64,000 bases of DNA from Brachypodius melanocephalos. Its lineage: Eukaryota > Chordata > Aves > Passeriformes > Pycnonotidae. The stretch lies in the NCBI GenBank assembly GCA_013398615.1, contig VZSR01001854.1, positions 10,404,063-10,468,062 of the forward strand, in the 5' to 3' direction. The position numbers and the translations under genes are program-made. Each line of letters begins with the position of its first letter. Position 1 is the first letter of the stretch. Below are positions 1 to 12,270 of the stretch, in pieces. The notes beneath the pieces are model-generated. The model had not been told where the DNA came from. It was given only the letters and a program-made list of their open reading frames with translations, and ran no database searches.

Positions 1-3000
1 TTATCATTTAGTGGCAGGACATACACTAACATGAGCTGGTGTGTGTGTGAGAATGTGTATGTGTTGACATATTCACCCATGGATTGGGAAGCAAGAGGGC
101 AAGGGAAAGAGGAAAGGAACTAAGGCCTCTTTTCCAAGGTTTTTTATTCTATTCTCCAGGAAAATGTTCACCAGCTCATTGCTCTCTGAAAACACTGAGT
201 CATTTTAACCGGAACAGAGTCTTGCAATAAATTAGCTCCATGCTCAGCATCAAACCTCATTCAGCCTTGGGAATGATATAGGGTTATTATGAAATCCTTC
301 CTTTCAGCACTGTGCAAGCTGTGATTATTTTTTTCCTGTAAACAGAATATCCAAATTGAAAAGAGATATTTTGACAGTAATAATATGATAATGCCATCAT
401 GATTTTAAAAGGTTTAACTCTAACTGGTCTCTACAAAATGTTCCTTTGCAGAAGGAAAGGGTTTTCTGCAATTACCAGTGGAGCCTGCATAAATTTGTGA
501 GAGTGGCATACAGTCATTGAACTCTTAATTCTGATGCTGGTGGTTTTCTCAACTTTTTGGGGAGTCACTTTCATTCATGTCTGTACTGCAGAAATTAATC
601 TTAAAAGTGGTAAATTGCTAAGATCAAGATTGGGAAGGCAAAACGAGGACATGATGGAGACATGCCAGACTCAATGTAAATGGAAAGGGGTTTTTGCTTA
701 ATATCCCTATCCAGAGGTCTGCAAGAGAGATGGGTCAGATAGATGAACAGAGGTTTTAGACTACTTTGAGGGCTAAAGTGTAGATGCAAGATAAAAATTC
801 TCTTTCTGCTAAAACCTCTAAGTGTTTTACTATGCCTCAAGGAAACCTGTCTGGCAAATCATTTCAGATACTTCCTTAGCCATTAGCTGCAAAGGTGTTT
901 TGGCTTGGTTTTGTTTGGTTGATATGGTTTTGTTTTTTAATTTTAACATGGAAATAATTAGGGAATAGCCTTCCTTATTTCAGTGTTTAAGATGTTGGGT
1001 TTGATCATAATATCTTTGCGAGCGATTTGTATTATTGCTCTCTACCTGATAATTTCACAAGTGAAAAATAGTTCTAGGAGGGGAAATGAGAATGAAAGAG
1101 GAAAGGAAGCCAGATGAAAAGTTCAGGGATGTTCACCTGAGTATCTGAAAGTAAAGAAGGGTTGTCCTATTGTCACTATAACTTCCAAGAAGATTTAAGA
1201 ATAGAAAGAGATCTGGGATTTTTGAAGAAAACACATAAACATTTCAGCTAAGTGACTTCATTCACTCCATTTTCCTTCTATGACAAAATAGATCTCTTCT
1301 GTGGTGTTAGTAGAAAAAAATGCAATAATTCCCACCAATCGAGAAATCTTTACAGTCATCTTAGATTAAGGAACATTGCCTCAAACAACTTTTAGAAAGT
1401 GAGATTTGTAACACCTAGCTGAAATCTTCAAGGGAGACTTGACTAGAATAATGCTTTTTCACACAGTACATCATATATTTTGCATTTCTCACATATTTCA
1501 CATTTCTCATATATAGAGAAAAAAAATTTATACTAAAATACAAAGGATTATTTTGAAAGTGGCTTGATTTAACTTTCATAAGAAACTAAGCATAAAGCCT
1601 GCTGCTGGTACCTTTTCCTATTTTTTGTCTTCTCCTCCCCTCAGACACACACTGGAGTTCTATAAATTTATGTGGCTATATATTTGTATTGTGCTTTGAT
1701 GGATGATTTTTTTATTCTTCCTCCATATTTGGTCACTAGCTTTTGGATTTAAAAAGCACAAATAGATACAGCTGTGAGTCAGAGCTTTGTCTAAGTACAG
1801 CTGAAAATTAATGTTCTCAAAACTGCCCCTAAAGAGAAACAGAAAGTAAGATTATGTTAAAAATACTTTGTTTTAAAATAGCTCTTTTTATTTTTCAGGA
1901 GACTGGAATGGGGGAGTATTCATTATTTTCTTTATTTCTTTCCAGAAATATAATTTATATTTCTATAGAGACAAGAGAGCAAAGACCTGTGGAAATAAGC
2001 AACTGACATTTGAAAATGAGGAATAAAATTGAATGAAAGGAAAAAATGATAAATAATAGGGAATTAGCCTTTTAAAACAGTTTGACTTACTAGGAAGAGA
2101 ATATAAAATACATTGGAACATATGTCAAAAATTTAGCTGAACAAGTGATATCTTATGTGAGCTTGCTAATATGACCCTCACAGTTGTTAAAGTCCCTCTT
2201 AGGAACAAGAGGGACATACCTTATTGTAGTGATATAGCCAAGTGAGAACCAATCAAGAGTACAGTATTGGTGTAAAAAGATGATTAATCCATGTCTAAAG
2301 TTTGCGATCTATTTCTATATGCAGAATTTGAAGCTTACATTCCTCATAGTAATATTGTTGCTTCAGATTAGAGATTTACAAACCGTCTTTGACAATGTTA
2401 CATGATCAAAAATAACAGAATGGTGTTTGAATCCATCATGCACCATGTCCTGCCACTCAACCATCCCTGTACTATCACAGTACTAAAGCTATTGTTTTAA
2501 TTATTAATTATTGATCACATTAACAGCTTCTGCTTACTGAAATAAATCCCTAATAGAGTGAAAGTTTAAAATTGGTCATCTTGAGAGGTTTCCTTTCCAC
2601 ATTTTGATGTGTTTACCTTTGCCTCTGTCAGAGATCAGACACAATAGTTAGACCTTTTTTTTTTTTAATTTTTGTTTTTTGGAGGTTTTGGGAGGGTAAT
2701 GGGGTAGGAGAGCTTTTGCATAATTTTATCATTATTATTTACTGAAATAAATAGGATTGTAGAGTTATTACTTAATTCAACATTAGGTTTTCAGGAATAT
2801 CATCCATACAATTTAATCCTGCTTTTGCAGATACAAATACTTGCAAAGCGAACTTTGTTTTTGGCAAAAAAGTCATCCAAGGGACCAAGCAGAGGTTTGA
2901 TTTAAGCACATACATTATATTTCCCATGCTGTATACATACAAATGGAAGATACTTAAATACAATTTTTTCAAAAAAAACCAAACTTAGATACAATTTTAT

Positions 3001-5116
3001 ATAAAATGTTTTGATTTTAACAACTGTGACTTTTTACTCTTAGTATGATGTGTTTAGTGAGAAAATGCTACCATGTGTCATAAAAAGGTTGCATAAACAT
3101 TTTCATGTTAAAATGGGTTTTTTCATGCTCTTAAGTTACTGAAACATTCTATTTTTTGAGTTAAATCTATGCATTGCTCGAAGGAAATAAAGGACAGACA
3201 GTTGAGGTGCTGTATATTTAATAAGAATGAAAAAAAAAATATTCACTAGGCATGCCATGTAATAACCATAAATTCAGAAGTGGGACTTTTAGTACTTTTG
3301 ACCCCAGGTCGCCTGAAGAAACTGATGTTTAAAGATTAGATAGCTTTTGGGCTTTTTAAAGATTATGCATACTGATTAATTACATTGAATAATTTATTTA
3401 AAACATAACCAAGAAGTACATTTTAATACTTCTTTATTGAAAGATAGCTTGTGGGACAAGTTATCTCTGGTTCTTAGACAAACCCAAACAAGTGTTCACA
3501 TTCCTTCTGAGACAAAATGTACCTTTCTAAAACATTTTCCAGTCTGTATATATTTTTACAAATAAATATCTGCCAGTACTTATGTCTGCTGAGAATCAAG
3601 AATAACGTTAGAGCTTCGTACTCAACAGATTTTATTTCACTGCCACTTGGTATCCTAACTAATTTCAGTATAACAAATTGCAAGCATCTTTTTTCTATTT
3701 GTATCTTAGTTTTTCTCACCTGTGAAGAACAGATATTAAAGCCTTTTTCCAGAGGTGTGCCATTGCTATTTGTGATAGCACATATGGAAATGCTTAGATG
3801 CCTGAATGCTGTTTGTTCAAATCATTTTCCTGTAGATGAAAATCAGTCCATAAATTGAACTATTTTGAAAGTCTTTAAACATAGTAATTAAGTATTCAGA
3901 TAGATGATTTCGGAATACACAGAATGCACTAAAAGGACAGAAAATTTTAGATCTGACCTACAGTCAAAATACTTCACAAATCAGAGTTCACAACACCGAG
4001 TAGATAATTTTTGTTGAAGGATTTCTTGGACCAAACCAGTTTTCTCTCAAACAATAAGAGAAATCACAAGGCAAGACAGTAAAAAGGGAAGATGTTGAGA
4101 AAGCTGGAGATATAATAGCGGACTACTAAAAGAATGGACAAAAAGCAAGTTTTTAGAAAACCAGTCTTAGCACTATCACTAACAGGAGAAACACTTGTTG
4201 ATTAGCAAGAGCTAACTAATCTGGGGAAAAAAACTAACCTTCAATTGGATTATGTAGCATAATTTCCATGACTCCTTAGGATCAGGTGGATATGTTTAGC
4301 AGAGACATCTCTACTTCTTAACATTTTATAAGATTGTCTGTGTCTGATCTCCTCTGCTACTTTCTGGTGGCATATTTATTATGTTTTAATGGTTTTGGCC
4401 TTATGGTCTATAGGATCTTAAGTACATTGGTGAAGAGAGGATTTCTCTGGGGTTTTAGTGGGTGGAGGGAAGGGTTTCTGATCCTAAGTGTGAGATTTAT
4501 CTTGCCTAAAATGCCAAAAAGCCTCTGAAGCTTAATATTTAATCTGTCAGTCATTAAGGCTCCTTTTATCATCAGAAGTGGGAGATTTACCCGATTTTAG
4601 ACAAGGTTCTGAAACTGGATAGGTAACTTCGCTTCTGGAGACCTTACTTTATCATTGACCGAAAGAAGATTGTGATTAGATGGCATTTTAGAGTAAATGT
4701 TTAACTTTCCAGTGTTGGAAATTATGACATTATGAATTTGAACTGAAATTATGAAAGCGTTTCTGTGGAAGTGTCTGAATAGCTATTTGGCATCACAAAG
4801 GAGCAGACTGAAAGTCAGCATCCATACCAACAAGCTAAATGTGTCATGAAATGACCTCTGTGTCAGATGTCTTCTGAAACAGAAGAATCTCTACTCTCAC
4901 AAGGAACAAAGGGACTAACAGAGATTTTATGCCAGAATTAGTGTTCAAAAACCCACCAGCCCACACATTTCTCTAACTCTTCTTTCTCTTCTCTAGCTCT
5001 TCTCTCTCCTGTACATCAAACTCTGTCATTTGCTGTACAGGAGACATCATCACACTGCATCACTACCAGCACAGTACCAGCACTACTCAACACAGACATG
5101 GTATTGCAGAGGAATT
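1..5116. other. Unique AT-rich non-coding DNA
   Basis: I see no repeat family, RNA gene or convincing coding frame here. The open frames at 601-840, 2772-2972, 3474-3858 and 4334-4528 are short and have no recognisable motif, and the two frames at 3474-3858 overlap on opposite strands, as chance frames do. Several short A and T tracts are present, for example near 2658 and 3230. A small hairpin at 5005-5044 is listed separately. Confidence 0.6.
5005..5044. repeat. Inverted repeat, 10-bp perfect arms
   Basis: TCTCCTGTAC at 5005-5014 is the exact reverse complement of GTACAGGAGA at 5035-5044, with a 20-nt loop between them. It lies just upstream of the CR1 fragment. There is no T-run after it, and eukaryotic context makes a terminator reading irrelevant. 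It may be chance. Confidence 0.5.
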
Positions 5117-5117
5117 A

Positions 5118-5430
5118 CAATCAAGTAATGGTTGGACTTGGAAGGAGCCTCTGGAGTTCAGCTGGTTGAACCCCTTGCTCAAGCAGGGCCATGTAGAGCA
5201 GGGCCATGCCCAGATGGTTTTTTATATAACTAAAGATGGAGACTCTACATCCTCTCTGGGCAACTTGTGCTGGTGCTCTGTCACCATCACAGTGAAAGAG
5301 TGTTTCTTTGTGCTCAGAGAGATCCTCTTGTTTCTGGTTCAAGACCATTGCAAACGGTTCTGTCACGGGGCACCACCATTTTTGCACAATCCTTTTAGGT
5401 ATTTATGAGCATTTATAGAAATCCTTGAGT
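5118..5430 (-). mobile_element. CR1 LINE 3' end, minus strand
   Basis: The plus strand reads as the reverse complement of a CR1 3' region. It opens with a block like GGTTGGACTTGGAAGGAGCC, then passes a stretch on being associated with the pleural 'gagactc...tctctgggcaac' segment and the 'gtgctctgtcaccatcacagtgaa' segment that are typical of avian CR1 3' UTRs. It fades out near the ATTTATGAGCATTTATAGA block around 5400-5420. The terminal ATTCTATG repeats are missing or decayed at the 5118 side. No coding sequence remains. The family assignment rests on recognising the consensus; the borders are good to about 15 bp. Confidence 0.85.
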
Positions 5431-7086
5431 CATTTTCTTTGGGTGTGACAAATAAACCATTCGTATGAAAGAAAGCTCAGAGGAAGTGGGAAAGGGCGAT
5501 GATCCCATGAAGATCAGGAAATGTGTGACTGACCACAGATAATACAAAGGAAACAACACTTTCCCAATATAAAAAGGACCAAATACAGTCTTTCTTTTAG
5601 AAAAACACCTGTAACAGTCGGGTGGATCAACAGGTGGTACAAATATTTCTCCCTGAGTTAAATAAAATTAAGTTTAAATATCTCCCTGAGTTACACTGAA
5701 TATCTCCCTGAGTTACAAAACCATGAGGGGAAGAGTATACTCCTTTCTGGTGAAAGAGGACACCCAGAATTGTGGTGATGAGAATATTGTATGATACACT
5801 AGTGAAAGTCACATTCGCATTGTGATTGAACTCTGTATTGCAATTACTATCATTTTCTATGTGTAATTTAAATTTACATTGTATTTTCAAAAGTGTTAAA
5901 ACAGAAAACCCGGGTGACATCAACATTCTTCAGAGAGGTAAATCTTATATTAAATGTCATATTCTGTATTTCTGAAATACCTAAAACAGCCTCGTTAGAG
6001 GGCTCTGACACTAGGCTAAACAGTCTAAGGTCTCTTATGTGAAACATTGTCTAGTTCCTTAATCTATAAATGTAGAAAACTACAGTGCAGTAATGGAGGC
6101 CAGGAATTTCACAATCAAATCTATATTTTGATGGTTGACTGTTATTAATTGATCAGACAGGCTGGCTGACAGTCAATCAGTGCCAGATGCACAGGACATT
6201 GGCAAACCTTTACATTAGCACTGGATGCAGCAGGCTGCTTTTTGTCTACCCTGGCATCTCTCCCATTTTGTGATCTGGTAACAGAGAAGGGAGCGACAGA
6301 CATACATCCAGCTGTGACCACTGGGGTCAGAAAGTCTCCTGTCTCAGCCCTCATAAAAAACAACTCTGCTCTAAATATCTTGTCACTTTTATGTAATTGT
6401 GTAAAAGTCTCTTAGTAGACTTTTGTGTTGTCTTGACAAAGTGTTGCATATCCTAAAAACAGGTTTTTTGGGAAAGGCTTTGGCAGAAAAAAGTGAGTTT
6501 ACATTCATAGAAGTATTTTGTTGATTGGATTACTTTGAATTAGAATTAATGTAACATACCAAAAATATGCTACATTCTTTTAACTTGTCTCATTTGATTT
6601 CTACATTGTACTAAATTCCGTTCCATTTTTATATAGTTATTTTCTGTAATTTCATTTCTAATTATGTAATATTAGCTTTGCATATTTCTCTAATTGCTTA
6701 GGTAAGAAAAGCAACATAATTAAGTTATAGCTCCCTATAATAAACAAATCATTCAACACACATATCACAGGAGTTTTAATACATTTTAGTCAGGTGAATG
6801 CTGTGACTTTTGAAAGTGTGTATGTACAGCCTATTCTACTCACAGATGTTATGTGTTGTACACCCACATTATGCGTGATAAAAAAAGTATCACCCTAAAA
6901 ATCATAATGTCTTGGTCTACGGGTCTTTCTATACTGTGATTACTGAAAGCCTGAAAAATATTTCTCCTGGGGAAAGTTAGTCAAATAGTACAAGACAAAT
7001 TATCTAAAATTTAAATCCAAAAAGCAAATTCAACCAATGATTTATGCATTTTGCTTAAAGGGGCAAAAATAAATGGGATGGTGCAT
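5431..7086. other. Unique AT-rich DNA with a small direct repeat
   Basis: No gene or transposon is recognised. The segment contains three copies of a CTCCCTGAGTTA core at 5648-5714 (separate entry). Open frames at 5627-5926 and 6145-6363 on the minus strand have no motif and look like chance frames. Confidence 0.55.
5648..5714. repeat. Three copies of a CTCCCTGAGTTA core
   Basis: The core CTCCCTGAGTTA starts at about 5649, 5682 and 5704. The last two copies share the longer unit ATATCTCCCTGAGTTAC and are about 22 bp apart, while the first is about 33 bp from the second. This looks like a small local duplication rather than a known repeat family. Confidence 0.7.
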
Positions 7087-7410
7087 TGTTGCGGTAAGGA
7101 GCAATGCAGGGACCCCAGGCAGGTGCAGAGGAGTGCTCTTTATTGCCAAAAACCCGGCCTTTTTAAGCAGTTATCAGTTTACATAGTTTCAAGGCACAGC
7201 AAGGCCACGTTAACCATACACCACGGTGTGGACATGCGGCAGTCACGCAGAACAGCTCACAGGTCTCTCACATGTCTCACATCTCTCACATCTCTCTACC
7301 CCTGTTCCACCTGAGTTCCTCTCCTGTAGTTCCCCTCTACTTAGCCCAAATAACAGGCTGGAGCCATGTCACTAAGCCTTCCCTCTATAAAGCCTTACCT
7401 ATCAGTAACA
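7087..7410 (-). mobile_element. Endogenous retrovirus 3' LTR (class II-like), minus strand
   Basis: This 324-bp block begins TGTTGCGG and ends CAGTAACA on the plus strand, so it has retroviral TG...CA ends and a short imperfect inverted repeat. Read on the minus strand, it has a TTAAAAAGG TATA-like block and an AATAAA polyadenylation signal (7144 down to 7139) followed by a short U5. The DNA at 7411-7430, read on the minus strand, is a purine-rich tract of the AAGAAGGGGGAGT type directly abutting the LTR. That is the position of a polypurine tract, so this is a 3' LTR, not a solo one. The short length and TGTT...AACA ends fit betaretrovirus-like (ERVK) avian LTRs; that class call is inference. 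Confidence 0.85.
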
Positions 7411-7432
7411 ACTCCCCCTTCTTTGTTTATGC
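7411..7432 (-). other. Polypurine tract of the endogenous retrovirus
   Basis: On the minus strand this short tract is almost all purines and ends one base before the LTR. In retroviruses it primes plus-strand DNA synthesis. Its position fixes the orientation of the element and shows that internal sequence lies at higher coordinates. Confidence 0.75.
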
Positions 7433-7480
7433 CTTGCACAGCTGAAACTATGCGTTGGTAAAGCCATTATCTTAGCAAGA

Positions 7481-7690
7481 CTACCTACTGATCATTTGTT
7501 GCACACGATATAAAATATATGGGGTACATATCACAATCATTAAGAAGAACATACTGAGGATAATTATGCCATAAATTACTATTCATATAATAATAATTAA
7601 TATTAAAACTAATAATTCATATTAAAAACTGTTTAAGCCATGCTGCAAAGATGAGGTTGTCGAGCCATGAAGACACCCCCCCTTAAATAC
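7481..7690 (-). pseudogene. env: Remnant of retroviral env transmembrane C-terminus
   Basis: Upstream of the polypurine tract on the minus strand is a short open stretch of about 35 codons ending in TAG (7483-7481). It encodes a strongly hydrophobic segment followed by a short polar tail, which is the layout of the membrane anchor and cytoplasmic tail of a retroviral transmembrane subunit. Nearer 7625-7690 a second piece in another frame reads like the membrane-proximal part of such a protein, and an AT-rich stretch with stop codons separates the two. The rest of env, pol, gag and the 5' LTR are not present to the right. The identification comes from position and hydropathy rather than a motif match, so it is moderate. 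The copy is clearly broken. Confidence 0.5.
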
Positions 7691-10600
7691 CATTCCTGAT
7701 TGTGTACTACACAGCTGAAAATAGGAAAGGGAAAGTTAGAAGAAAAATAGTAAGATTTTATACCGAGTTTGGGAAGAAAAACTATATCTCAGAGAGAATG
7801 ATTCAAAACAGAAATTGCTGCAAAACTTCCTAATGAAATGAGACAGGAAAGCTTAATTCATATTTAAAATAATTTTTTTATTGTAATAATAAATAATTAT
7901 TATTTATTTAATTTAGGCAACCAAAACCCTGAAAGACCTTATTTCCCTGAGAATCGAGTCATAAAGAAATAAGCATAATAATGGTTTTAAATGCAATTAC
8001 TGTATCATTTTCCCACTGACGTAACAAGTTTACAGTTTATATTCATTAAATATCAACCTTCAAGAAACTTTAGTTTAGGAAATTTAAGGGATGGACTCAA
8101 TGACAGTATTAAGAAAACTAGAATAATGTAGGTTTATTTTCCTGAAATAGGAGAGCAAGGAGTCTTACAACAATTGCTCCAGCACTTTGACACTACCCTC
8201 TATTAGTGCAACTGGACTTAAGTTACTTTCTTCCCTGGAGATTTTCTTCCCAGCACAAGAATGAGAACAGCAGTTACTCTGAAAGGTAAAAAAGGAGGTA
8301 GGATTTTTCTCCCATTTTTATAGCAAATTATTGTTTATGGCCAAGGTAACGATACAAAACTCAGATTTTTGGAAATTAAGAAGAATCTTGACTGGGATAT
8401 GCAGTAGCATAGAGGACTGATAACTTGGAATGAGTGAAAGGATTCTCAGAGAGACTAACACAGCCAGTTGCATGAGGAGAATACAGGGGCCAGAAGATTT
8501 AAACACTGAAGGCCAGAAAAGAGATGGAAATGGAAGTTCAGAACTGATTGTAAAACAAATGTAGAACAGGAAGAATGTCTCTGCTTTTTAAAAAATATCA
8601 AGACTATCACATAAAATGGGGAGTTGGTAGCTTTTTGAACCATCTCCAAGTCAATCCATAACTTTGGGAATATATTTTGTCTGTTGTAATACAGAGAAAA
8701 CAAAATTTGATTATATCCATCTTCAGTATCAAAGACAAAAAGATATATTTGAAACTACTCAACAAGACTTAAGAAAAAAAAATTATTTTCCTTCTGTCAT
8801 GGGCATACCTCTCTATGTTCTTGTTTTCTAAAAGAATAGTCTCATTCTTTACGTAAGTCCGATGAATCCCTGAACTTTGTCAGATATTTTAAGATAATAA
8901 ACTTATATTCTGAACTATCTTGTAATTATTTCCAGGAATTCCACAGCCAAATGGAACATTATTGAATCATATGACACAGAGTAACATCTGCAGTCTTTTT
9001 TAGTTCTGCTTCAAAAAGAAAAAAAACAGACACACAGAACGATCTTCGTGTTTCTTAAATTCTACATGTGGTAAAATGATGAACGCCGTACCAAGATTCA
9101 GCTTTTTTAGTACTCAACCTTCTGAAATGCTGATGCCCTAGATATCACTTCTGCTCTATTTTATTGCATCACTCTTTCTGTGAGTACTGATATGAGTACT
9201 GATTATTCATCAGATCCAATTTGGTATAACAAAGAACTCTTCTTTGTGGAAAAAGTGTCAATCTCTCTGAATTAAATATACATAGGGAGAAAGATTTTCT
9301 GTTTTCAAGCTTACAGTTCCTCTTTGGAATATCATTTACACGAGGAGGTTATGGTTTGTGTTTTGCTCTCTTGTTTTACTTTGCTTTTCTAGCTACATAA
9401 TTCAAAAGCCAGATGCACACTAATCTGCAGGTAAAGAAAATAAATGTGTATAAACCGCAATATACTGGGGTTTGTTTGAGAAGAAATGTAAACCAGAACC
9501 ACAAGATGAACAGATTTAACTTACTTCCCTGGTGGATGGAAGCAAACAAGAAGGCAATCAAGGTAAACACACAACCTTCATATTTGCAGGCTATTCTCTA
9601 CCTAAAAATAGATGGGGTGGACACATACTTTTTCTTTCTTAGACAACTTAATTGGAAGTGAAAACTTTCTCAGAATCATGATATGAAAGGGAAAAGATTC
9701 GTGTATTGTGTTCCTGACCAAAATGTATTTCCCCTGTATGATCTACATTTTGCAGAAGGTTTCCGCTTTCAAATATTTAGTAACCCATAAATTTGACAAC
9801 TCCGTATCTTTAGAGTAACATGACATATTGTGCGTTTTCAGTTTGTGGCTTACCATTAAATGTGGTATCAGCACAGCTCAGGGCCTTTCTAAAGTACATT
9901 ATTTCTACAACTTACATTACAGCTCCAGTGAGTAGATATTGCAGCCTTGAGAAACTTATTTGTCTCTTCCTGAAATGATTATTTTTCCAGAAGGAAAAGG
10001 AACTTTAATAGAGAGAAATATTCTGGTCTTCTGTTACTTCTGTTATGAAACAAACCAGCAAATTTGGAAGGAACACTATGACATAGAGAGTACGCATCAC
10101 CATACTATAGTGCTTGTAAGAGCTCGAAGTTCATCACAAAATGAATATTAAATAATTTGTAATTAAGCAATATCCTCAAGAAAGGTATATAGACCTAAAA
10201 GTATCTCTTTGGGATTATTTTCATCATTCTTAAGACAGAGATGTCATAAGAATAAGAATTGACTACTAACTTTGTCTAAATCTGGTGGAAAAATGTCCCA
10301 AGATAAATGCTTGATTAGCTAGCTTAAGACAAACTTTGCTGAATGGGGAGACCTTGGAAAAATGTATTGGAAAGAGGAAGGGAAGACAGAAAAAAAAAAA
10401 AGTTTAGCTTACACTGCTTGGCCTTCTGCTGCTTCCCAAGTAATGATGAATGTCATCTATGGATGAGACCCAAGCTTTCTCAGCAGCCACAGAAGTCTCC
10501 AACACCAGAGGCTAAGGGTGAGGTGGGGTAATACCCATTGATTGCTGTGACTGATTCCTGTTCCTGTAGGATACATGATAAACATAGGCAGCTTCTAAGG

Positions 10601-11453
10601 GTGAGACATTCATTCCTGGGTCTGTCTTTCAGCTCCTCTTTAAATCAGACATACTGGACCCTCACAAGGAGTTCAATGGATCATTGTACTAGATTTTGGA
10701 AGAAAGTTTCTCCAGAAGACCTTATTGCAATATGCTGTGTGGCCTTTTTCTGTCCTGTTCTTGACATGCACAGGGCTTATCTAGAAGATTTATGTTGTGA
10801 TGCTGCAATTCTGGCAGATGATATTAGTGATTTAGGAAGGACCTGTTGGGGATGTAAAAGCTCTCCACTCTTAAACTGAAAAATCAATATTGGTGCAACT
10901 CTACTGGGGATTTCTGGATGATTTATTCTTACTAATTATCAGTGTTGCAGCCTCTATTTCCAGATGTTTCTGTGGTTGAGATTTCACCTAGTGCTTCCAT
11001 GTGTAGACAAAAATCTCTAGTAGGAAAATAGCTAAATGTGATTGTTGTCTACTTAGCATGCAAATGATCTGAACAGCAAAGGCGGAAAAATGAAATGTGC
11101 ACAAACAATAAAGACAAACTAAAAACTAACTTAAAGGACAGAAAATTAATATTTAACACTTCTCTAATTCTTAACCCTGACACACTGTGACTGTGTTCCT
11201 ATAGATGAACACTGCTCACTATCAATCCATCTCACAAGATTTATAGGATACTATCTGGTCGTATCTTGTCAAAAGCCTTAAACAAAATGAAAAACAAATC
11301 AATACTTCTTAAAATTAATGGCAGGGAAATTAAAATTGTTTAGAGAAGAGTCATGCAGCTAAGTATTTTCTGATTCAATTTACTGAATATTACGTCAAAA
11401 ATTATGTGCATTTCCAAAGTTGTGTTGGAAAGCTATAATGTAAAATAACATTT
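7691..11453. other. Unique AT-rich non-coding DNA
   Basis: No repeat family is recognised. At 7880-7915 there is a near-palindromic AT-rich run. Open frames such as 8318-8703 (minus), 9376-9661 (both strands), 10343-10531 and 10538-10879 have no domain that I recognise. The 10.34-10.88 kb piece is somewhat less AT-rich than its surroundings and gives a 113-codon frame, but it has no start or splice context that would support a gene. Confidence 0.55.
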
Positions 11454-11572
11454 TTGTGGGGGTTGGAGGTTTTGTTTTTGGGTTTTTTGGTGTTTTTGTT
11501 TGTTTGTGTGTTTGTTTGTGGGGTTTTTTTGGGGTTTTGGGGTTTTTTTTGTTTTTTTTTTTTTTTCTTTTT
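11454..11572. repeat. G/T-rich low-complexity tract
   Basis: About 120 bp made almost only of T and G, including GTTTGTTTG units, a GGGGTTTTGGGG pattern and a T14 run. On the minus strand it produces a lysine/proline/threonine-rich frame (11,395-11,592) that is an artefact of composition. Runs of G on the plus strand could form a G-quadruplex, which is inference. Confidence 0.85.
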
Positions 11573-11949
11573 AGTCCAGGGACTGAAATCAAATAATTGA
11601 CAGAGGGGATTTTTTTAATTTAATTAATGTTATGATATGCAGTTCCTGGAACAAAAATGTTCACATTGAAATACCTTAATGTAATAACTAATATAGAAGT
11701 CTGGGAGTGCCCATTATTTCATATTGAATTATATTTTTAAAATACATATGTACTTTTCTTTTACACGTCAATCTCTTTAACAAATAAACAGATTATTCAG
11801 TTTTCTCGGAAAAATCAGAGGTGTCTTCCACTCATTCCTGAAGACTGACTCAATTGCATTCCCAAGTTATAGTTATAATTTCATAAAGAACAGTGTGCTG
11901 AAGAGAAAAACTGCTAAGTTCACATAGTCTAAACCAAGCAGGCAATTTT
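11573..11949. other. Unique AT-rich DNA
   Basis: Nothing recognisable is seen between the G/T tract and the CR1 element. Confidence 0.5.
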
Positions 11950-12270
11950 TCTTAAGGGTCCTGATGAGGTGCAACCATGAGTTCTGAGGGAGCTGGCTGA
12001 TGTCATTGTGAGGAAACTCTCAATTATTTTTAAAGGCTCCTGGAGAGATGCATGAGGACTAGAAGAAAGAAAATGTCACTCCTATCTTCAAGAAAGGCAA
12101 AAAAGGAGGACCCAAGGAACTACAAGTCAATCAGATTCATCTTGATTCCTGAATGTGTGATGGAGCAGCTAATCCTGGAATTCATTTCTAGACACATGAA
12201 GGACAAACAGGTGATGAGGAGTAGTCAGCTTAGTTTTACCAGGGGGAAGTTGTTCTTGACCAGCTTGATC
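11950..12270 (+). pseudogene. CR1 reverse transcriptase, left part of a split copy
   Basis: This is the 5' half of a plus-strand CR1 fragment. The nucleotide run from 'gatgaggtgcaaccatgagt' through 'gagggagctggctgatgtcattg' matches the CR1 pol consensus. The frame from 12,052 reads DPRNYKSIRF, then a MEQLILEFISRHMKDK block, then SFTRGKLFLTSLI. These are recognisable forms of the CR1 motifs (NYRPVS, MEQIILETISKHMKDK, GFTKGKSCLTNLI) of the fingers/palm region of reverse transcriptase. The frame runs directly into the tail of an oppositely oriented CR1 at about 12,271 and resumes at about 13,012. CR1 reverse transcriptase normally copies the element RNA at nicked target DNA; this copy is dead. 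Confidence 0.9.

Noticed and set aside
3474..3858. Overlapping 81- and 113-codon frames on opposite strands
   Set aside because: No motif and no exon context; mutual overlap is typical of chance frames.
10538..10879. 113-codon frame, cysteine-rich at the end
   Set aside because: No recognisable domain, and no convincing start or splice sites around it.
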